From Paenibacillus glacialis (GTDB taxonomy: Bacteria > Bacillota > Bacilli > Paenibacillales > Paenibacillaceae): 64,000 nt of DNA. This document shows positions 17,992 to 26,294 of the stretch, one piece after another. Position 1 is the stretch's first letter. Every line of letters begins with the position of its first letter. A program made the translations under genes and the position numbers. The stretch is from assembly GCF_001637205.1 (NCBI RefSeq), contig NZ_LVJH01000039.1, forward strand, positions 1 through 64,000. Direction: 5' to 3'. The notes beneath the pieces are model-generated. The model saw only the letters and a program-made list of their open reading frames with translations. It was not told the DNA's origin and ran no database searches.

Positions 17992-18786
17992 CTAGGCTTT
18001 GACTGTCTTGACTGCAAGATTGATTTGATTATTATTGATTGTCAGTGTTGCATCATAATAACCCCGACCACAACCAGAGGAGGTACATTTACATTTGTAT
18101 GCACCTGAGCATCCACACACATAGAATTTTGTCTTTGTGAATCCTGGATAAATATTATTTAGGTTTTCATAAAATGTATGGGCATGGTGAGTGAAAATAC
18201 CCACGACGTTGTTTCGCACATTAGCAGGAATGGCTTTGAAGAAATTAGCTGTTTCCTGTGAACTTAGAACATGGGTGGGATCTACGGTAATGCCTTTAAC
18301 CTTCAAAGGCCAATGAAAATCGATAATGTAGTAATAATTAGGACTCAACGATTTGAGCAGACTTATACTTGCAGTGCTGAATTTACCAGGTGCATTATCT
18401 AGCCAGACATATTTCACTTTACCCTTCGTTCCTGGGAAATTCATTTGTCCTTGAACTGGACCTAAATACTTGGTGAATAAGACCCTCGTGTTATCTTCCC
18501 AATTTCCTATAGAAGCTTTATATGGTATCTTCTTTGGTCTCAAATTTCGTGTGACGGTATCTTTGAATGCTCTATAATCACTCTCGGCTACTGTACCCTT
18601 GGAACCGTGCTTATTATCGCCTCCAAAGATAACAAACTTCTTGTTACCAGACGCGACTGCTTTAGGTAGCAAGCCTTTGAATATGTTCAGGCTATTCGCA
18701 TAACCGACATGACTATCTCCTACAACTGCAAAATTGACTCTCTGAGTTATAGTTGTGGTTGTCTTCCTCTTTAATTTCACTTTCAA
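17992..18786 (-). CDS. Calcineurin-like metallophosphoesterase with C-terminal cysteine cluster
   Basis: A 264-residue protein. Metallophosphatase motifs are present in order: GDSH (usual GDxH), GGDNKHG (GGDxxxG), GNWED (GNxE variant), DFHWPL and THHAHTF (GHxH-like). Near the C-terminus is a dense cysteine stretch (CGCSGAYKCKCTSSGCGRGY) that is not part of the core fold and may bind metal or form disulfides. There is no signal peptide; the start is TTG with AAGGGTGA upstream. The substrate is unknown. It stands alone between two hairpins. Confidence 0.7.
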   Translation of the reverse strand: MKVKLKRKTTTTITQRVNFAVVGDSHVGYANSLNIFKGLLPKAVASGNKKFVIFGGDNKHGSKGTVAESDYRAFKDTVTRNLRPKKIPYKASIGNWEDNTRVLFTKYLGPVQGQMNFPGTKGKVKYVWLDNAPGKFSTASISLLKSLSPNYYYIIDFHWPLKVKGITVDPTHVLSSQETANFFKAIPANVRNNVVGIFTHHAHTFYENLNNIYPGFTKTKFYVCGCSGAYKCKCTSSGCGRGYYDATLTINNNQINLAVKTVKA

Positions 18787-18874
18787 TAGGGGTCACCCTT
18801 TCCATCTTTTTTACGGATATACGATTATGTATATTCAAAGTGGAATGGAGTCTCTTGGGTAGAAGAACATGAAC

Positions 18875-18900
18875 AACTCCAGACCTTATGGTCTGGAGTT
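18875..18900. terminator. Perfect 11-bp hairpin between two minus-strand genes
   Basis: AACTCCAGACC pairs with GGTCTGGAGTT around a 4-nt loop. It follows the guanylate-kinase-like gene on the minus strand; the T-tract is weak in both directions. Confidence 0.55.
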
Positions 18901-18925
18901 TGTAGTTTCTTATCTATAAGAATAT

Positions 18926-19558
18926 TTACAACTTATCGTGCAGAAATTCCTTGATTTTCTCTATCGTTATTGCTGGCTCGATGTTTTGCAGCAGGTAATC
19001 CGATTCTTTCTTATATGTCACTTGCTCCGTGTATTTGTGTAAATACTCTTCTACAATTTCTGATGAGGCGCCTTCGCGTTCCAAGCGAAGCCGAATGTCG
19101 TCTTTGGTGACGAAAATAAAGATGCGAATGGTTCCATTACCGAATTGTTTTCGAAATGTTTGCATGCCTTCGCGATTTAAGACGACAATGGCAGTTGGAT
19201 GTATCTCTAAGGCTTGAGATAATTCCTCCTCTAAGATTCCATAGCGTCCCCTCTCAAGATGTACCGTCTGAAAGAAAGACATATTCTCTGCCTTTTCCTG
19301 AAATTCGTCATTGGAGATGAAATGATAGTGTTCTCCGTCTCGTTCGTTGGGGCGAATGGCGCGTGTAGTATACGGAATCACATAGGGGATTCCCAGATCA
19401 ACGCTTAGTTGTTTGGCAATACTCTTACGTCCTGATCCGCTCGTGCCAGTTATTACGATGACCTTGTACTTTGAAGACTCGCCATGATCAATCTCGATAG
19501 GTTCGTTTTTCCCCTGATTAATCACTGTTGTTTTTGATGATTTCAGCCAGTCCCACAT
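18926..19558 (-). CDS. Guanylate-kinase-like nucleotide kinase
   Basis: A 210-residue protein. After a ~35-residue N-terminal tail comes a P-loop (VIVITGTSGSGRKSIAKQL) and the guanylate-binding signature TTRAIRPNERDGEHYHFIS, with the expected GRYGI region after it. The P-loop has GRK rather than GKS/GKT at its end, a deviation worth noting because the invariant lysine is still present one position late. It is probably a paralogue and not the essential Gmk. ATG 19558 has GGGAG upstream; a TTG at 19582 is possible. A much stronger ribosome site lies 60 bp upstream in another frame. Confidence 0.75.
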   Translation of the reverse strand: MWDWLKSSKTTVINQGKNEPIEIDHGESSKYKVIVITGTSGSGRKSIAKQLSVDLGIPYVIPYTTRAIRPNERDGEHYHFISNDEFQEKAENMSFFQTVHLERGRYGILEEELSQALEIHPTAIVVLNREGMQTFRKQFGNGTIRIFIFVTKDDIRLRLEREGASSEIVEEYLHKYTEQVTYKKESDYLLQNIEPAITIEKIKEFLHDKL

Positions 19559-19604
19559 CGCTTCTCCCGCACGCGTGTCCAAGGTTTGTGTGTCCTTGTC
19601 GCAA
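19518..19604 (-). CDS. Possible 28-codon upstream ORF overlapping the guanylate-kinase-like start
   Basis: A near-perfect ribosome site AGGAGGTGA (complement at 19611-19619) is followed after 6-7 nt by a TTG that opens a 28-codon frame ending inside the kinase gene in a different frame. The product would be MRQGHTNLGHACGRSDVGLA and a few more residues. It may be a translational coupling leader, or the site may serve another frame; no homology is claimed. Confidence 0.25.
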   Translation of the reverse strand: MRQGHTNLGHACGRSDVGLAEIIKNNSD

Positions 19605-19718
19605 CGGGATTCACCTCCTCCATACGATATTCATACCCAATTCGACATCAATCAGCAAATTCCTGCGTTTGAACCATTTGAGTGGATAGATGAATTGTGA
19701 ATGGATAGAGTATTGCTA

Positions 19719-21665
19719 TTAAAGAGCCTCTTTAATGACCTTCTTGTAATAAAATACGGATAGTATTCCGAAGATTGAATACAGTGCGGTATATAGGATC
19801 ATAACCATAATCATCGGTGTCCACAGTTCTGTTCCGAAGAAGAACCATCCGGATTGGACTGCAAAGTAGCTATGACATAACCCAACGATTAATGGGATTC
19901 CGAAATTAAAGAGTTGTTTCATTTGAATGCCTTTTAGTAAATCTTCTTGTGTGAAACCTAGCTTTCTTAGAATGGTATAATTGGACTTCTCATCTTCACT
20001 TTCATCCATTTGTTTAAAGTAAAGAATACATCCAGATGTAATCAGAAAGGTTAGCCCTAGGAACCCAACGATAAACATGATGAGTCCCATATTTTGTTTC
20101 TGATAGTTGCTCATCTCAAGTTGAGAGTCATAGGAACGATTACTAGTGAATCCTAGTTCTTGATAAAGTTCGTTGGCCTCTTTAACATGACTCTTATCCT
20201 TGATATCAATTCCGATATATTGGGTAGAGTCTTTTTGAATGGTTGGGTTGATATCCTTCTTCAATCGCTCGAACACCGTTTCGTCCACAATAGCAAGAGG
20301 CAAGCCACCGTTCGTGAAATACCCAGAAATGGGGGAAGCCATATTGATACCTTTATATTGTTGCGCAATGACTTCATGTTGACCTTTCAATTCAATAGCT
20401 CCCGAGTCCTTCATAGACATGAATTTCTGCATTACGTCTTCAGAATCTGTAAAAAGGGTCTCATCGGCGGACAGTTGGATATCTGCTACGGCTTGTTCAC
20501 TAATCACTGCCATTTTCATGGCACGTGGATCAAAAATCCGGCCAACCGTATTTATATCCACTATGTTCTCTACATTGACATTTACTTGAATGACATCAAT
20601 CGTTTTATCGGTATATAAAATATTGTTCGCGGTTAATGCTTCTTTAAACTTGTTTGCATCTTGGATATCGGTAATAGAGAAATCGGCTACGACATACTTT
20701 TCTGCTGACTTTTCTGCTGAATAATATGAAATATAACTTAAGGACAATAAACCAATCGCAAGTGCAGATACGGTCGTAATAATGGTTAACAATACGGCAT
20801 TCGATTTCATTCGAAACATAATGGATGACAGCGACAGTACTTCATTAATATTTAAGTAGCCGTTTTTCCTTTTTCGAATGATATTAAATATGAAACGGAC
20901 AGATCCTTTATAGAATAAATACGTCCCGATGATGACAGACCCTAAAATAATGATCATCGCAGCAAATAGTTCAGCCAGGGTTGTTAATCTTCCACTAAAT
21001 AAAATCGATGAAATATAATAGCCTAATATGATCAATGAAATTCCGATAATCCCGATGATCATTTCAAGGAAGGACACCTTTTTTACTTTGCCTTCGGTCA
21101 TGGAAGTCACTCTAAACAAGGATAGAATAGTCTGTCTTTTGATAAACAAATAATTCATCAACATGATAAAGAGATAGATTACGAAGAATACAATCAGTGT
21201 CTGAATGAGTGCTTCATAGGAAAAATGAAGTGTTGCTATACCCTCCACACCGATTGTTTTAAATAGAATCATGATGATTAATTTGGAGACGGAAAACCCT
21301 ACAAAGATTCCTAGCACTAATGATCCGAAATATAGGATAAAGTTCTCAGCAGTCAGGATACGGAATATTCTGTTCTTGGTCATCCCTATTAATTGAAATA
21401 AGCCAATTTCTTTACTGCGTCTTTTTATAAAAATATTATTAGCATATAGAAGGAAAATAGAAACAATCGCAACAAGTAAGACCGATGCTGCCTTAATCGA
21501 AGCGCCTCCTTTAATAGACCCTTTTGTCGCATCCATGGAGGGATCATACTGCAACGTGACAAATGCGAAATATAGGGCGGCGCTAAAGATTAAGGCAAAT
21601 ACATAAAGGTAATAATTTTTCAGATTCTTTCGTAAATTGCGAAACATGAGTTGATTAATACTCAT
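19719..21665 (-). CDS. Bce-type ABC transporter permease (antimicrobial peptide sensing/resistance)
   Basis: A 648-residue FtsX-family permease with ten predicted helices: one after a short N-terminus, three more, then four, a large extracellular domain (about residues 315-520) and a final helix group. This layout is that of BceB, which binds peptide antibiotics such as bacitracin-lipid complexes and passes the signal to a BceS-type kinase. The start codon overlaps the ATPase gene by 11 bp (ATGAGTATTAA), implying coupled translation. Ligand specificity cannot be read from sequence. Confidence 0.9.
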   Translation of the reverse strand: MSINQLMFRNLRKNLKNYYLYVFALIFSAALYFAFVTLQYDPSMDATKGSIKGGASIKAASVLLVAIVSIFLLYANNIFIKRRSKEIGLFQLIGMTKNRIFRILTAENFILYFGSLVLGIFVGFSVSKLIIMILFKTIGVEGIATLHFSYEALIQTLIVFFVIYLFIMLMNYLFIKRQTILSLFRVTSMTEGKVKKVSFLEMIIGIIGISLIILGYYISSILFSGRLTTLAELFAAMIIILGSVIIGTYLFYKGSVRFIFNIIRKRKNGYLNINEVLSLSSIMFRMKSNAVLLTIITTVSALAIGLLSLSYISYYSAEKSAEKYVVADFSITDIQDANKFKEALTANNILYTDKTIDVIQVNVNVENIVDINTVGRIFDPRAMKMAVISEQAVADIQLSADETLFTDSEDVMQKFMSMKDSGAIELKGQHEVIAQQYKGINMASPISGYFTNGGLPLAIVDETVFERLKKDINPTIQKDSTQYIGIDIKDKSHVKEANELYQELGFTSNRSYDSQLEMSNYQKQNMGLIMFIVGFLGLTFLITSGCILYFKQMDESEDEKSNYTILRKLGFTQEDLLKGIQMKQLFNFGIPLIVGLCHSYFAVQSGWFFFGTELWTPMIMVMILYTALYSIFGILSVFYYKKVIKEAL

Positions 21666-22416
21666 TCTGCACCCCGCCTAACACACCTTGGGTCTTCATG
21701 ATGTCTTTAAAGAAAGTCTGTCTTGTTTCTTCACCCTTATTTAACTGTGTATAGATTTGTCCGTCCTTAATAAAAATCACTCGACTGCAATAACTAGCTG
21801 CCACCGGATCATGAGTAACCATAATAATCGTTGCTTTTCGTTTCTGATTGAGTTCGCTTAGTTTGTTCAACAGATCGGATGCGGATTTAGAATCAAGTGC
21901 ACCCGTCGGTTCATCGGCAAAAATAATGGTTGGTTCATGAATAAAGGCGCGTGCGGCAGAGGTACGCTGTTTTTGTCCCCCGGAAATTTCATTGGGATAC
22001 TTATTCTTCAGATCAGCAATCCCCAGCTCTGTCGCAAGAGCTTGAAATCTCTTCTCAGCTTCTTTTTTCGGCGTATTTGTAATGGATAACGGTAAAAGGA
22101 TATTTTCCTTAACTGTCAGCGTATCTAATAAGTTATATTCCTGAAAAATAAAACCTAAATAATTCTTTCGGAATTCAGCCAACTGCTTTTCCTTCATGCT
22201 TGAAATTTCTGTTCCTTCGATTGTAATCGAGCCATCGCTAATCTTATCAATCGAGGAAAGGACGTTGAGTAACGTTGTCTTTCCTGAACCGGATGCCCCC
22301 ATAATACTAACGAATTCACCTTGTTCAATACTCAAATCCAGACCACTTAATACCGATTGTTTGTTGAGTTTGTTGCCATAACTCTTATGGATTTTAGTTG
22401 CTTCTAGAATTACCAT
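21655..22416 (-). CDS. Bce-type ABC transporter ATPase
   Basis: A 253-residue ATPase of the MacB/LolD/BceA group. Walker [11 protein letters not shown]-loop ([12 protein letters not shown]), signature SGGQKQR, Walker [13 protein letters not shown] and switch H in MVTHDP are all present. The residues after the signature read TSAARA where VAIARA is common. It pairs with the BceB-like permease encoded immediately downstream and drives removal of peptide antibiotic from its target. The ATG follows GGGAG. A BceR-type operator and a -10 element lie upstream. Confidence 0.93.
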   Translation of the reverse strand: MVILEATKIHKSYGNKLNKQSVLSGLDLSIEQGEFVSIMGASGSGKTTLLNVLSSIDKISDGSITIEGTEISSMKEKQLAEFRKNYLGFIFQEYNLLDTLTVKENILLPLSITNTPKKEAEKRFQALATELGIADLKNKYPNEISGGQKQRTSAARAFIHEPTIIFADEPTGALDSKSASDLLNKLSELNQKRKATIIMVTHDPVAASYCSRVIFIKDGQIYTQLNKGEETRQTFFKDIMKTQGVLGGVQNEY

Positions 22417-22451
22417 CTCGATACACTCCCTTTTTCTTTCTCAATAACCTT

Positions 22452-22457
22452 AGTATA
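22452..22457 (-). promoter_or_regulatory. Probable -10 element of the bce-type transporter promoter
   Basis: On the minus strand TATACT lies 36 bp before the ATPase start, without a good -35 hexamer, as expected for an activator-dependent promoter. Confidence 0.4.
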
Positions 22458-22508
22458 AAAGGGTTTGCCTTAACTTTCCTGCGATTGAGCGAACAAAACA
22501 ATGAAGCA

Positions 22509-22526
22509 TGTGACATTGTTGTCACA
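22509..22526. promoter_or_regulatory. BceR-type binding site upstream of the transporter genes
   Basis: The dyad TGTGACATTGTTGTCACA contains TGACA-N4-TGTCA, matching the inverted repeat TnACA-N4-TGTnA described for BceR-like regulators of Firmicutes. It overlaps the stop codon of the kinase gene and lies about 50 bp before the -10 element. Confidence 0.75.
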
Positions 22527-23526
22527 CGCTTGTGATACGTACGAATTCATTTTTTTGTGGAAAAGTTAATGTCACGATCGTACCGATTCCTAGTGCTGAT
22601 TCAACATGGATATGTATGAGCAATGACTGTGCTGCTTTCTTGGCTAAGTATAGCCCCATGCCTGTTGCAGCAGTGTCTTGATGCATGGTTGTGGATGTAA
22701 ATCCTCTATCGAAAATACGTGATAAATCCTTCGGGTCGATGCCACGTCCACGATCTTTCACTTCAAGGATAGTCTGATCCGCACGCTGATAACTGCTGAC
22801 CATGATCTCGGATGCTTGACTATATTTCACAGCGTTTGTTAAGAGTTGTCGGAGGATAAAGGCAAGCCATTTTGCATCACTAAGCACTTCGGCTACTTCT
22901 AAATCGATATCAAAACCGATTCCTTTTTGGATGCACCATGATTGTAACGTTTTAATCTCATCAAAAATGATCGTCTCTAAATCGGTATGTTCAATATACA
23001 AATCATTCTCAATAAAGGGTATTCGCCGTTGATGGAGCTGTTGATCGAGAAGGAGATGAATTCGCAGCCACTCATAAGTTAAATGAGCCTTCATCATTTC
23101 GTCGTCTAAGCGGTCGATCATTAAATGCATCGCTGTAAGCGGCGTCTTAACTTCATGAATCCAAGCGAGTAAGTCATCTTTCTCCTGCTCTAGCGTCATA
23201 AGATTGTACGAAGCAGTCTGTTTTAGCAGTTCGGTTTGGTTCGTCATACTTGTTTCAATGATTTGTTCAAAGGGACTTTCTGGTCCTGCTATACTCGTTA
23301 AATCCAGATTGTTGTCACGCTCTTCTAGACTTCTATAAAATTTCGTCTCTTTACTGTAACGAATAACGAAGAAGATCGAAAAAAGGATCATCGATAAAAA
23401 GACTAAATAGAGCATGGACCGGAGGGGGATCGTCGAATCAATAAAAGCGACAAATAGGATCAAGAATTGCTGGACTATAAATAGCATGATCCAGCTGCGT
23501 CTTTCCGTTACATACTTTTTAATCAT
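22522..23526 (-). CDS. Bce-type intramembrane-sensing histidine kinase
   Basis: A 334-residue kinase with two closely spaced N-terminal helices (MLFIVQQFLILFVAF and LYLVFLSMILFSIFFV) and almost no extracellular loop, typical of BceS-like kinases that sense through their ABC transporter. The H-box is LLAWIHEVKTPLTAM, followed by N-box LLTNAVKYS and G-boxes DRGRGID and GMGLYLAKKAA. The ATG at 23526 is chosen: AGAGG is 9 nt before it and it overlaps the regulator stop codon. A longer frame would run 59 bp into the regulator gene. Confidence 0.93.
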   Translation of the reverse strand: MIKKYVTERRSWIMLFIVQQFLILFVAFIDSTIPLRSMLYLVFLSMILFSIFFVIRYSKETKFYRSLEERDNNLDLTSIAGPESPFEQIIETSMTNQTELLKQTASYNLMTLEQEKDDLLAWIHEVKTPLTAMHLMIDRLDDEMMKAHLTYEWLRIHLLLDQQLHQRRIPFIENDLYIEHTDLETIIFDEIKTLQSWCIQKGIGFDIDLEVAEVLSDAKWLAFILRQLLTNAVKYSQASEIMVSSYQRADQTILEVKDRGRGIDPKDLSRIFDRGFTSTTMHQDTAATGMGLYLAKKAAQSLLIHIHVESALGIGTIVTLTFPQKNEFVRITSV

Positions 23527-24214
23527 AACCATGTGCCTCTTCGACAGCCATGTAACCTTGTCCAACTTTCGTTTCAATAAAGGTTCCTAAGCCGATCTCA
23601 TCAAGCTTTTTTCGCAGACGATTGACGTTGACTGTAAGGGTGTTATCACTAACAAAACGTTTGTCATCCCACAAGCTATTGATTAACTCCTCGCGGCTTA
23701 CGATCTTATTCTTCTGCTCAATGAGCATTTTTAACACGAAAATTTCATTCTTTGTAAGTTCAATGGATCCTGTGTCATTGGTGACTACATTTCGTTCATA
23801 ATCCACAGTTGCACCACACCATGTTTTGAGCTCGATGACGTCCGTATTGTAATTGTATACGCGTCGAAGAGTCGCCTGAACTTTTGCAATCAACACATCG
23901 AAATGAAAAGGCTTCTGGATATAATCATCTGCTCCAAGCTGCATAGCCATGACGATATCTGTTGGGTGATCGCGAGAAGATAAGAATATAATTGGAATGT
24001 TGGAATGGGCCCGGATTATTCTACACCAATGAAAGCCATCGAATTTAGGCAACTGAATATCAATAACGACTAAGTCAGGTTTGATATCTGTGAATTCTTG
24101 AATCACACTACTGAAATCGGTAATCCCATACACATCATAGGACCATTGCGACAATCTATCTTTGATTTCATGAAATAACGTTGTATCATCTTCAATTAAT
24201 AAGAGTTTAAACAA
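23519..24214 (-). CDS. Bce-type response regulator (OmpR/PhoB family)
   Basis: A 231-residue regulator with a receiver domain (LLLIEDD acidic pair, phosphoacceptor in VVIDIQLPKFDG, lysine in DDYIQKPF) and a winged-helix DNA-binding domain (LTKNEIFVLKMLIEQ, VNRLRKKLDEIG). It should activate the transporter operon through the dyad at 22509. The start is TTG, preceded by GGTGAAGC. It is the first gene of a four-gene unit regulator-kinase-ATPase-permease. Confidence 0.93.
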   Translation of the reverse strand: MFKLLLIEDDTTLFHEIKDRLSQWSYDVYGITDFSSVIQEFTDIKPDLVVIDIQLPKFDGFHWCRIIRAHSNIPIIFLSSRDHPTDIVMAMQLGADDYIQKPFHFDVLIAKVQATLRRVYNYNTDVIELKTWCGATVDYERNVVTNDTGSIELTKNEIFVLKMLIEQKNKIVSREELINSLWDDKRFVSDNTLTVNVNRLRKKLDEIGLGTFIETKVGQGYMAVEEAHGYD

Positions 24215-24242
24215 GTTGCTTCACCACACTTTTAGGTTCATT

Positions 24243-24255
24243 TACAATAATTGTA
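24243..24255. promoter_or_regulatory. Palindrome ACAAT-A-ATTGT, copy 1
   Basis: TACAATAATTGTA lies 29 bp before the Bce-type regulator start. The same 11-bp core occurs again at 24394-24404 before the divergent dioxygenase gene, which suggests one regulator acting on both promoters; the regulator is unknown. Confidence 0.4.
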
Positions 24256-24393
24256 TAGGAAAATCTTATTGTATGCTAGTGAGAGTAGTGTAATGAATGA
24301 AGATTTAGAGACATGGGTGACAGAAAAGAATAACTATGCTATATTATCTTTAGTTAAAGATTCTTTAATGAATAATTCTTTAATGTATAGTAC

Positions 24394-24404
24394 ACAATAA
24401 TTGT
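24394..24404. promoter_or_regulatory. Palindrome ACAAT-A-ATTGT, copy 2
   Basis: The identical 11-bp core as at 24244-24254, here flanked by GTAC on both sides, 85 bp before the dioxygenase start. It resembles the short AT-rich dyads used by MarR-type quinone sensors, but the match to a known box is not exact. Confidence 0.4.
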
Positions 24405-24488
24405 ACAACTACGACGTCTATCACTTTTTTTAAATATATTTTATCGTTCTAACTTGAACAAATATGAAGATAACATGGAGGAATTTAG

Positions 24489-25466
24489 ATGAATGGATTA
24501 AAAGGAATACATCATGTAACAGCTATTACTAGCAGTGCAGAACGCAATTATGAATTCTTCACGTATGTATTAGGCATGCGTTTAGTAAAGAAAACCGTTA
24601 ACCAAGACGACATTCAAACGTACCATTTATTTTTTGCAGATGACGGTGGGAATCCAGGTACAGATATGACATTCTTCGATTTCCCTGGTATTCAAAAGGG
24701 TGCACATGGGACGAATGAAATATCCAAAACTTCTTTCCGAGTACCGAGTGATGTAGCATTAGATTATTGGGAACAACGCTTTACTCGTCTAGATGTACAA
24801 CATGAAGGTATTAAGGTGATGTTTGGTAAAAAGGTCCTTTCTTTTGTTGATTTCGATGACCAACAGTACCAGTTGATTTCAGATGAACACAATGAGGGTG
24901 TCGCTTCCGGTACGCCGTGGCAAAATGGACCTGTTCCTTTAGAATATGCCATTACCGGTCTAGGACCCATCTTTATTCGGATTGCTAATATAGATTACTT
25001 CAAAGAATTGATGGAGAAAGTGATGTTATTTAAAGAAATTGCTCAGGAAGGATCATTCCATTTATTTGAGGTTGGTGAAGGTGGAAATGGCGCACAAGTT
25101 GTCGTTGAACATAATGCTAATCTTCCTCAGGGCTATCAAGGTTATGGTACGGTTCACCATGTCGCATTTCGTGTGGAAGACCGTAACGTGTTAGAGGAAT
25201 GGATTGAACGTCTAGAGAGTTTCAAAATCGCATCATCTGGTTATGTTGATCGTCACTTTTTCGAATCACTGTATGCTAGAGTGGCTCCTCAGATTCTATT
25301 CGAATTCGCAACAGATGGTCCAGGGTTCATGGGAGATGAATCCTATGAAACGTTGGGTGAGAAATTATCTCTACCTCCATTCTTAGAACCCAGACGTGAA
25401 CAAATTGAAAAGTTAGTTCGCCCGATCGACACCATACGCAGTACAAAAGAAATCATAAAAGAATAA
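24489..25466 (+). CDS. Ring-cleaving dioxygenase / glyoxalase family protein (MhqA/MhqO-like)
   Basis: A 325-residue protein with two vicinal-oxygen-chelate (glyoxalase) modules. Metal ligands are likely H8/H9 in GIHHVTAI, a histidine in YGTVHHVAFRV, and a late glutamate in ILFEFATDGPGF. Proteins of this type in Bacillus (MhqA, MhqE, MhqO) are induced by hydroquinones and thought to open the ring. GGAGGA precedes the ATG. It is a single gene with its own terminator; the substrate here is inferred from family only. Confidence 0.85.
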   Translation: MNGLKGIHHVTAITSSAERNYEFFTYVLGMRLVKKTVNQDDIQTYHLFFADDGGNPGTDMTFFDFPGIQKGAHGTNEISKTSFRVPSDVALDYWEQRFTRLDVQHEGIKVMFGKKVLSFVDFDDQQYQLISDEHNEGVASGTPWQNGPVPLEYAITGLGPIFIRIANIDYFKELMEKVMLFKEIAQEGSFHLFEVGEGGNGAQVVVEHNANLPQGYQGYGTVHHVAFRVEDRNVLEEWIERLESFKIASSGYVDRHFFESLYARVAPQILFEFATDGPGFMGDESYETLGEKLSLPPFLEPRREQIEKLVRPIDTIRSTKEIIKE

Positions 25467-25471
25467 ATGAA

Positions 25472-25497
25472 GGGCACCCGCGGGGTGCCCCTTTTTG
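25472..25497 (+). terminator. Terminator after the dioxygenase gene
   Basis: GGGCACCC and GGGTGCCC pair around a 3-nt loop and are followed by five Ts. Confidence 0.9.
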
Positions 25498-25559
25498 TGT
25501 CTTTGTATATAGGATATCGTGTGTTTGGTTGTGATATGAATCGTTCTTCACAGTAAACA

Positions 25560-26162
25560 TTACTCAGGTATGCGTAGGCATACCTGTTTTAAATAAGCAG
25601 AGAGGTTCTCAATGTTCATCTGCATATGTCGGTTGTTACCTTCGAGTTTGCTCATCATGACGCCACCTTCCATGATGGAAAGGGTGAAGGTGGCAAGAGC
25701 ATCAATATCGAGATCCGCTTTGAATTCTCCGCTTTCTACACCTTCAGATATAATCACTTTCATGGCATCCAGTGTGTTCTTTAGGCCCTGCTGGGCTCTT
25801 TGGCGTAAGCCTGGATGAGCGTCGTCGCTTTCAACAGCCGTATTGAGGAGCGGGCATCCTCCAATAAAGGGCGGGTCCTCAACCACATTTTCGTATACGT
25901 GTAAATTGGCTAACAGTTTGCCAACGGCTGTTTCCTGCTGATCAATCGCTTGTGTGAAGTGGCTTCCAACTATATTTCCGGCATAGTTATAAGCTTCAAG
26001 AGCAATTTCATCTTTACTGGAAAAGTGGCGGTAAATACCGCCTTTTTTAATGCCTGTTATCTCTGTTATATCTGATAGCGATGTACCTGAATATCCCTTT
26101 TGGTTAAATAGCTCAGCGGCTTTAGCAATAATAAGTTTGCGGGTATTCTCGCCTTTTTGCAT
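25560..26162 (-). CDS. TetR/AcrR-family repressor
   Basis: A 200-residue regulator. Helix-turn-helix residues ~1-50: LIIAKAAELFNQKGYSGTSL, then DITEITGIKKGGIYRHFSSK. The C-terminal domain (VYENVVEDPPFIGGCPLLNT, then ARQ-like helices) resembles the YxaF/LmrA subgroup that senses flavonoids or drugs. ATG 26162 is preferred over ATG 26168 because the GGGGG ribosome site would otherwise touch the start codon. It is divergent from an MFS transporter, with a perfect palindrome in between. Confidence 0.88.
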   Translation of the reverse strand: MQKGENTRKLIIAKAAELFNQKGYSGTSLSDITEITGIKKGGIYRHFSSKDEIALEAYNYAGNIVGSHFTQAIDQQETAVGKLLANLHVYENVVEDPPFIGGCPLLNTAVESDDAHPGLRQRAQQGLKNTLDAMKVIISEGVESGEFKADLDIDALATFTLSIMEGGVMMSKLEGNNRHMQMNIENLSAYLKQVCLRIPE

Positions 26163-26245
26163 TGTCATCCCCCGTTACAATGAAATCTTAGCGTTATTAT
26201 ATCAAAAGAAGTTGTCATATTGAAAAGTATAGCATATAATCAATA

Positions 26246-26269
26246 AAAAGATACCGATCGGTATCTTTT
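26246..26269. promoter_or_regulatory. Perfect 24-bp palindrome, likely TetR operator
   Basis: Two 12-bp arms form an uninterrupted palindrome with core GATACCGATCGGTATC. It lies 26 bp before the MFS start and about 84 bp before the TetR start, so binding could repress both genes. Confidence 0.75.
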
Positions 26270-26294
26270 GTGATGACGTGGGGAGGTTAAGGGA

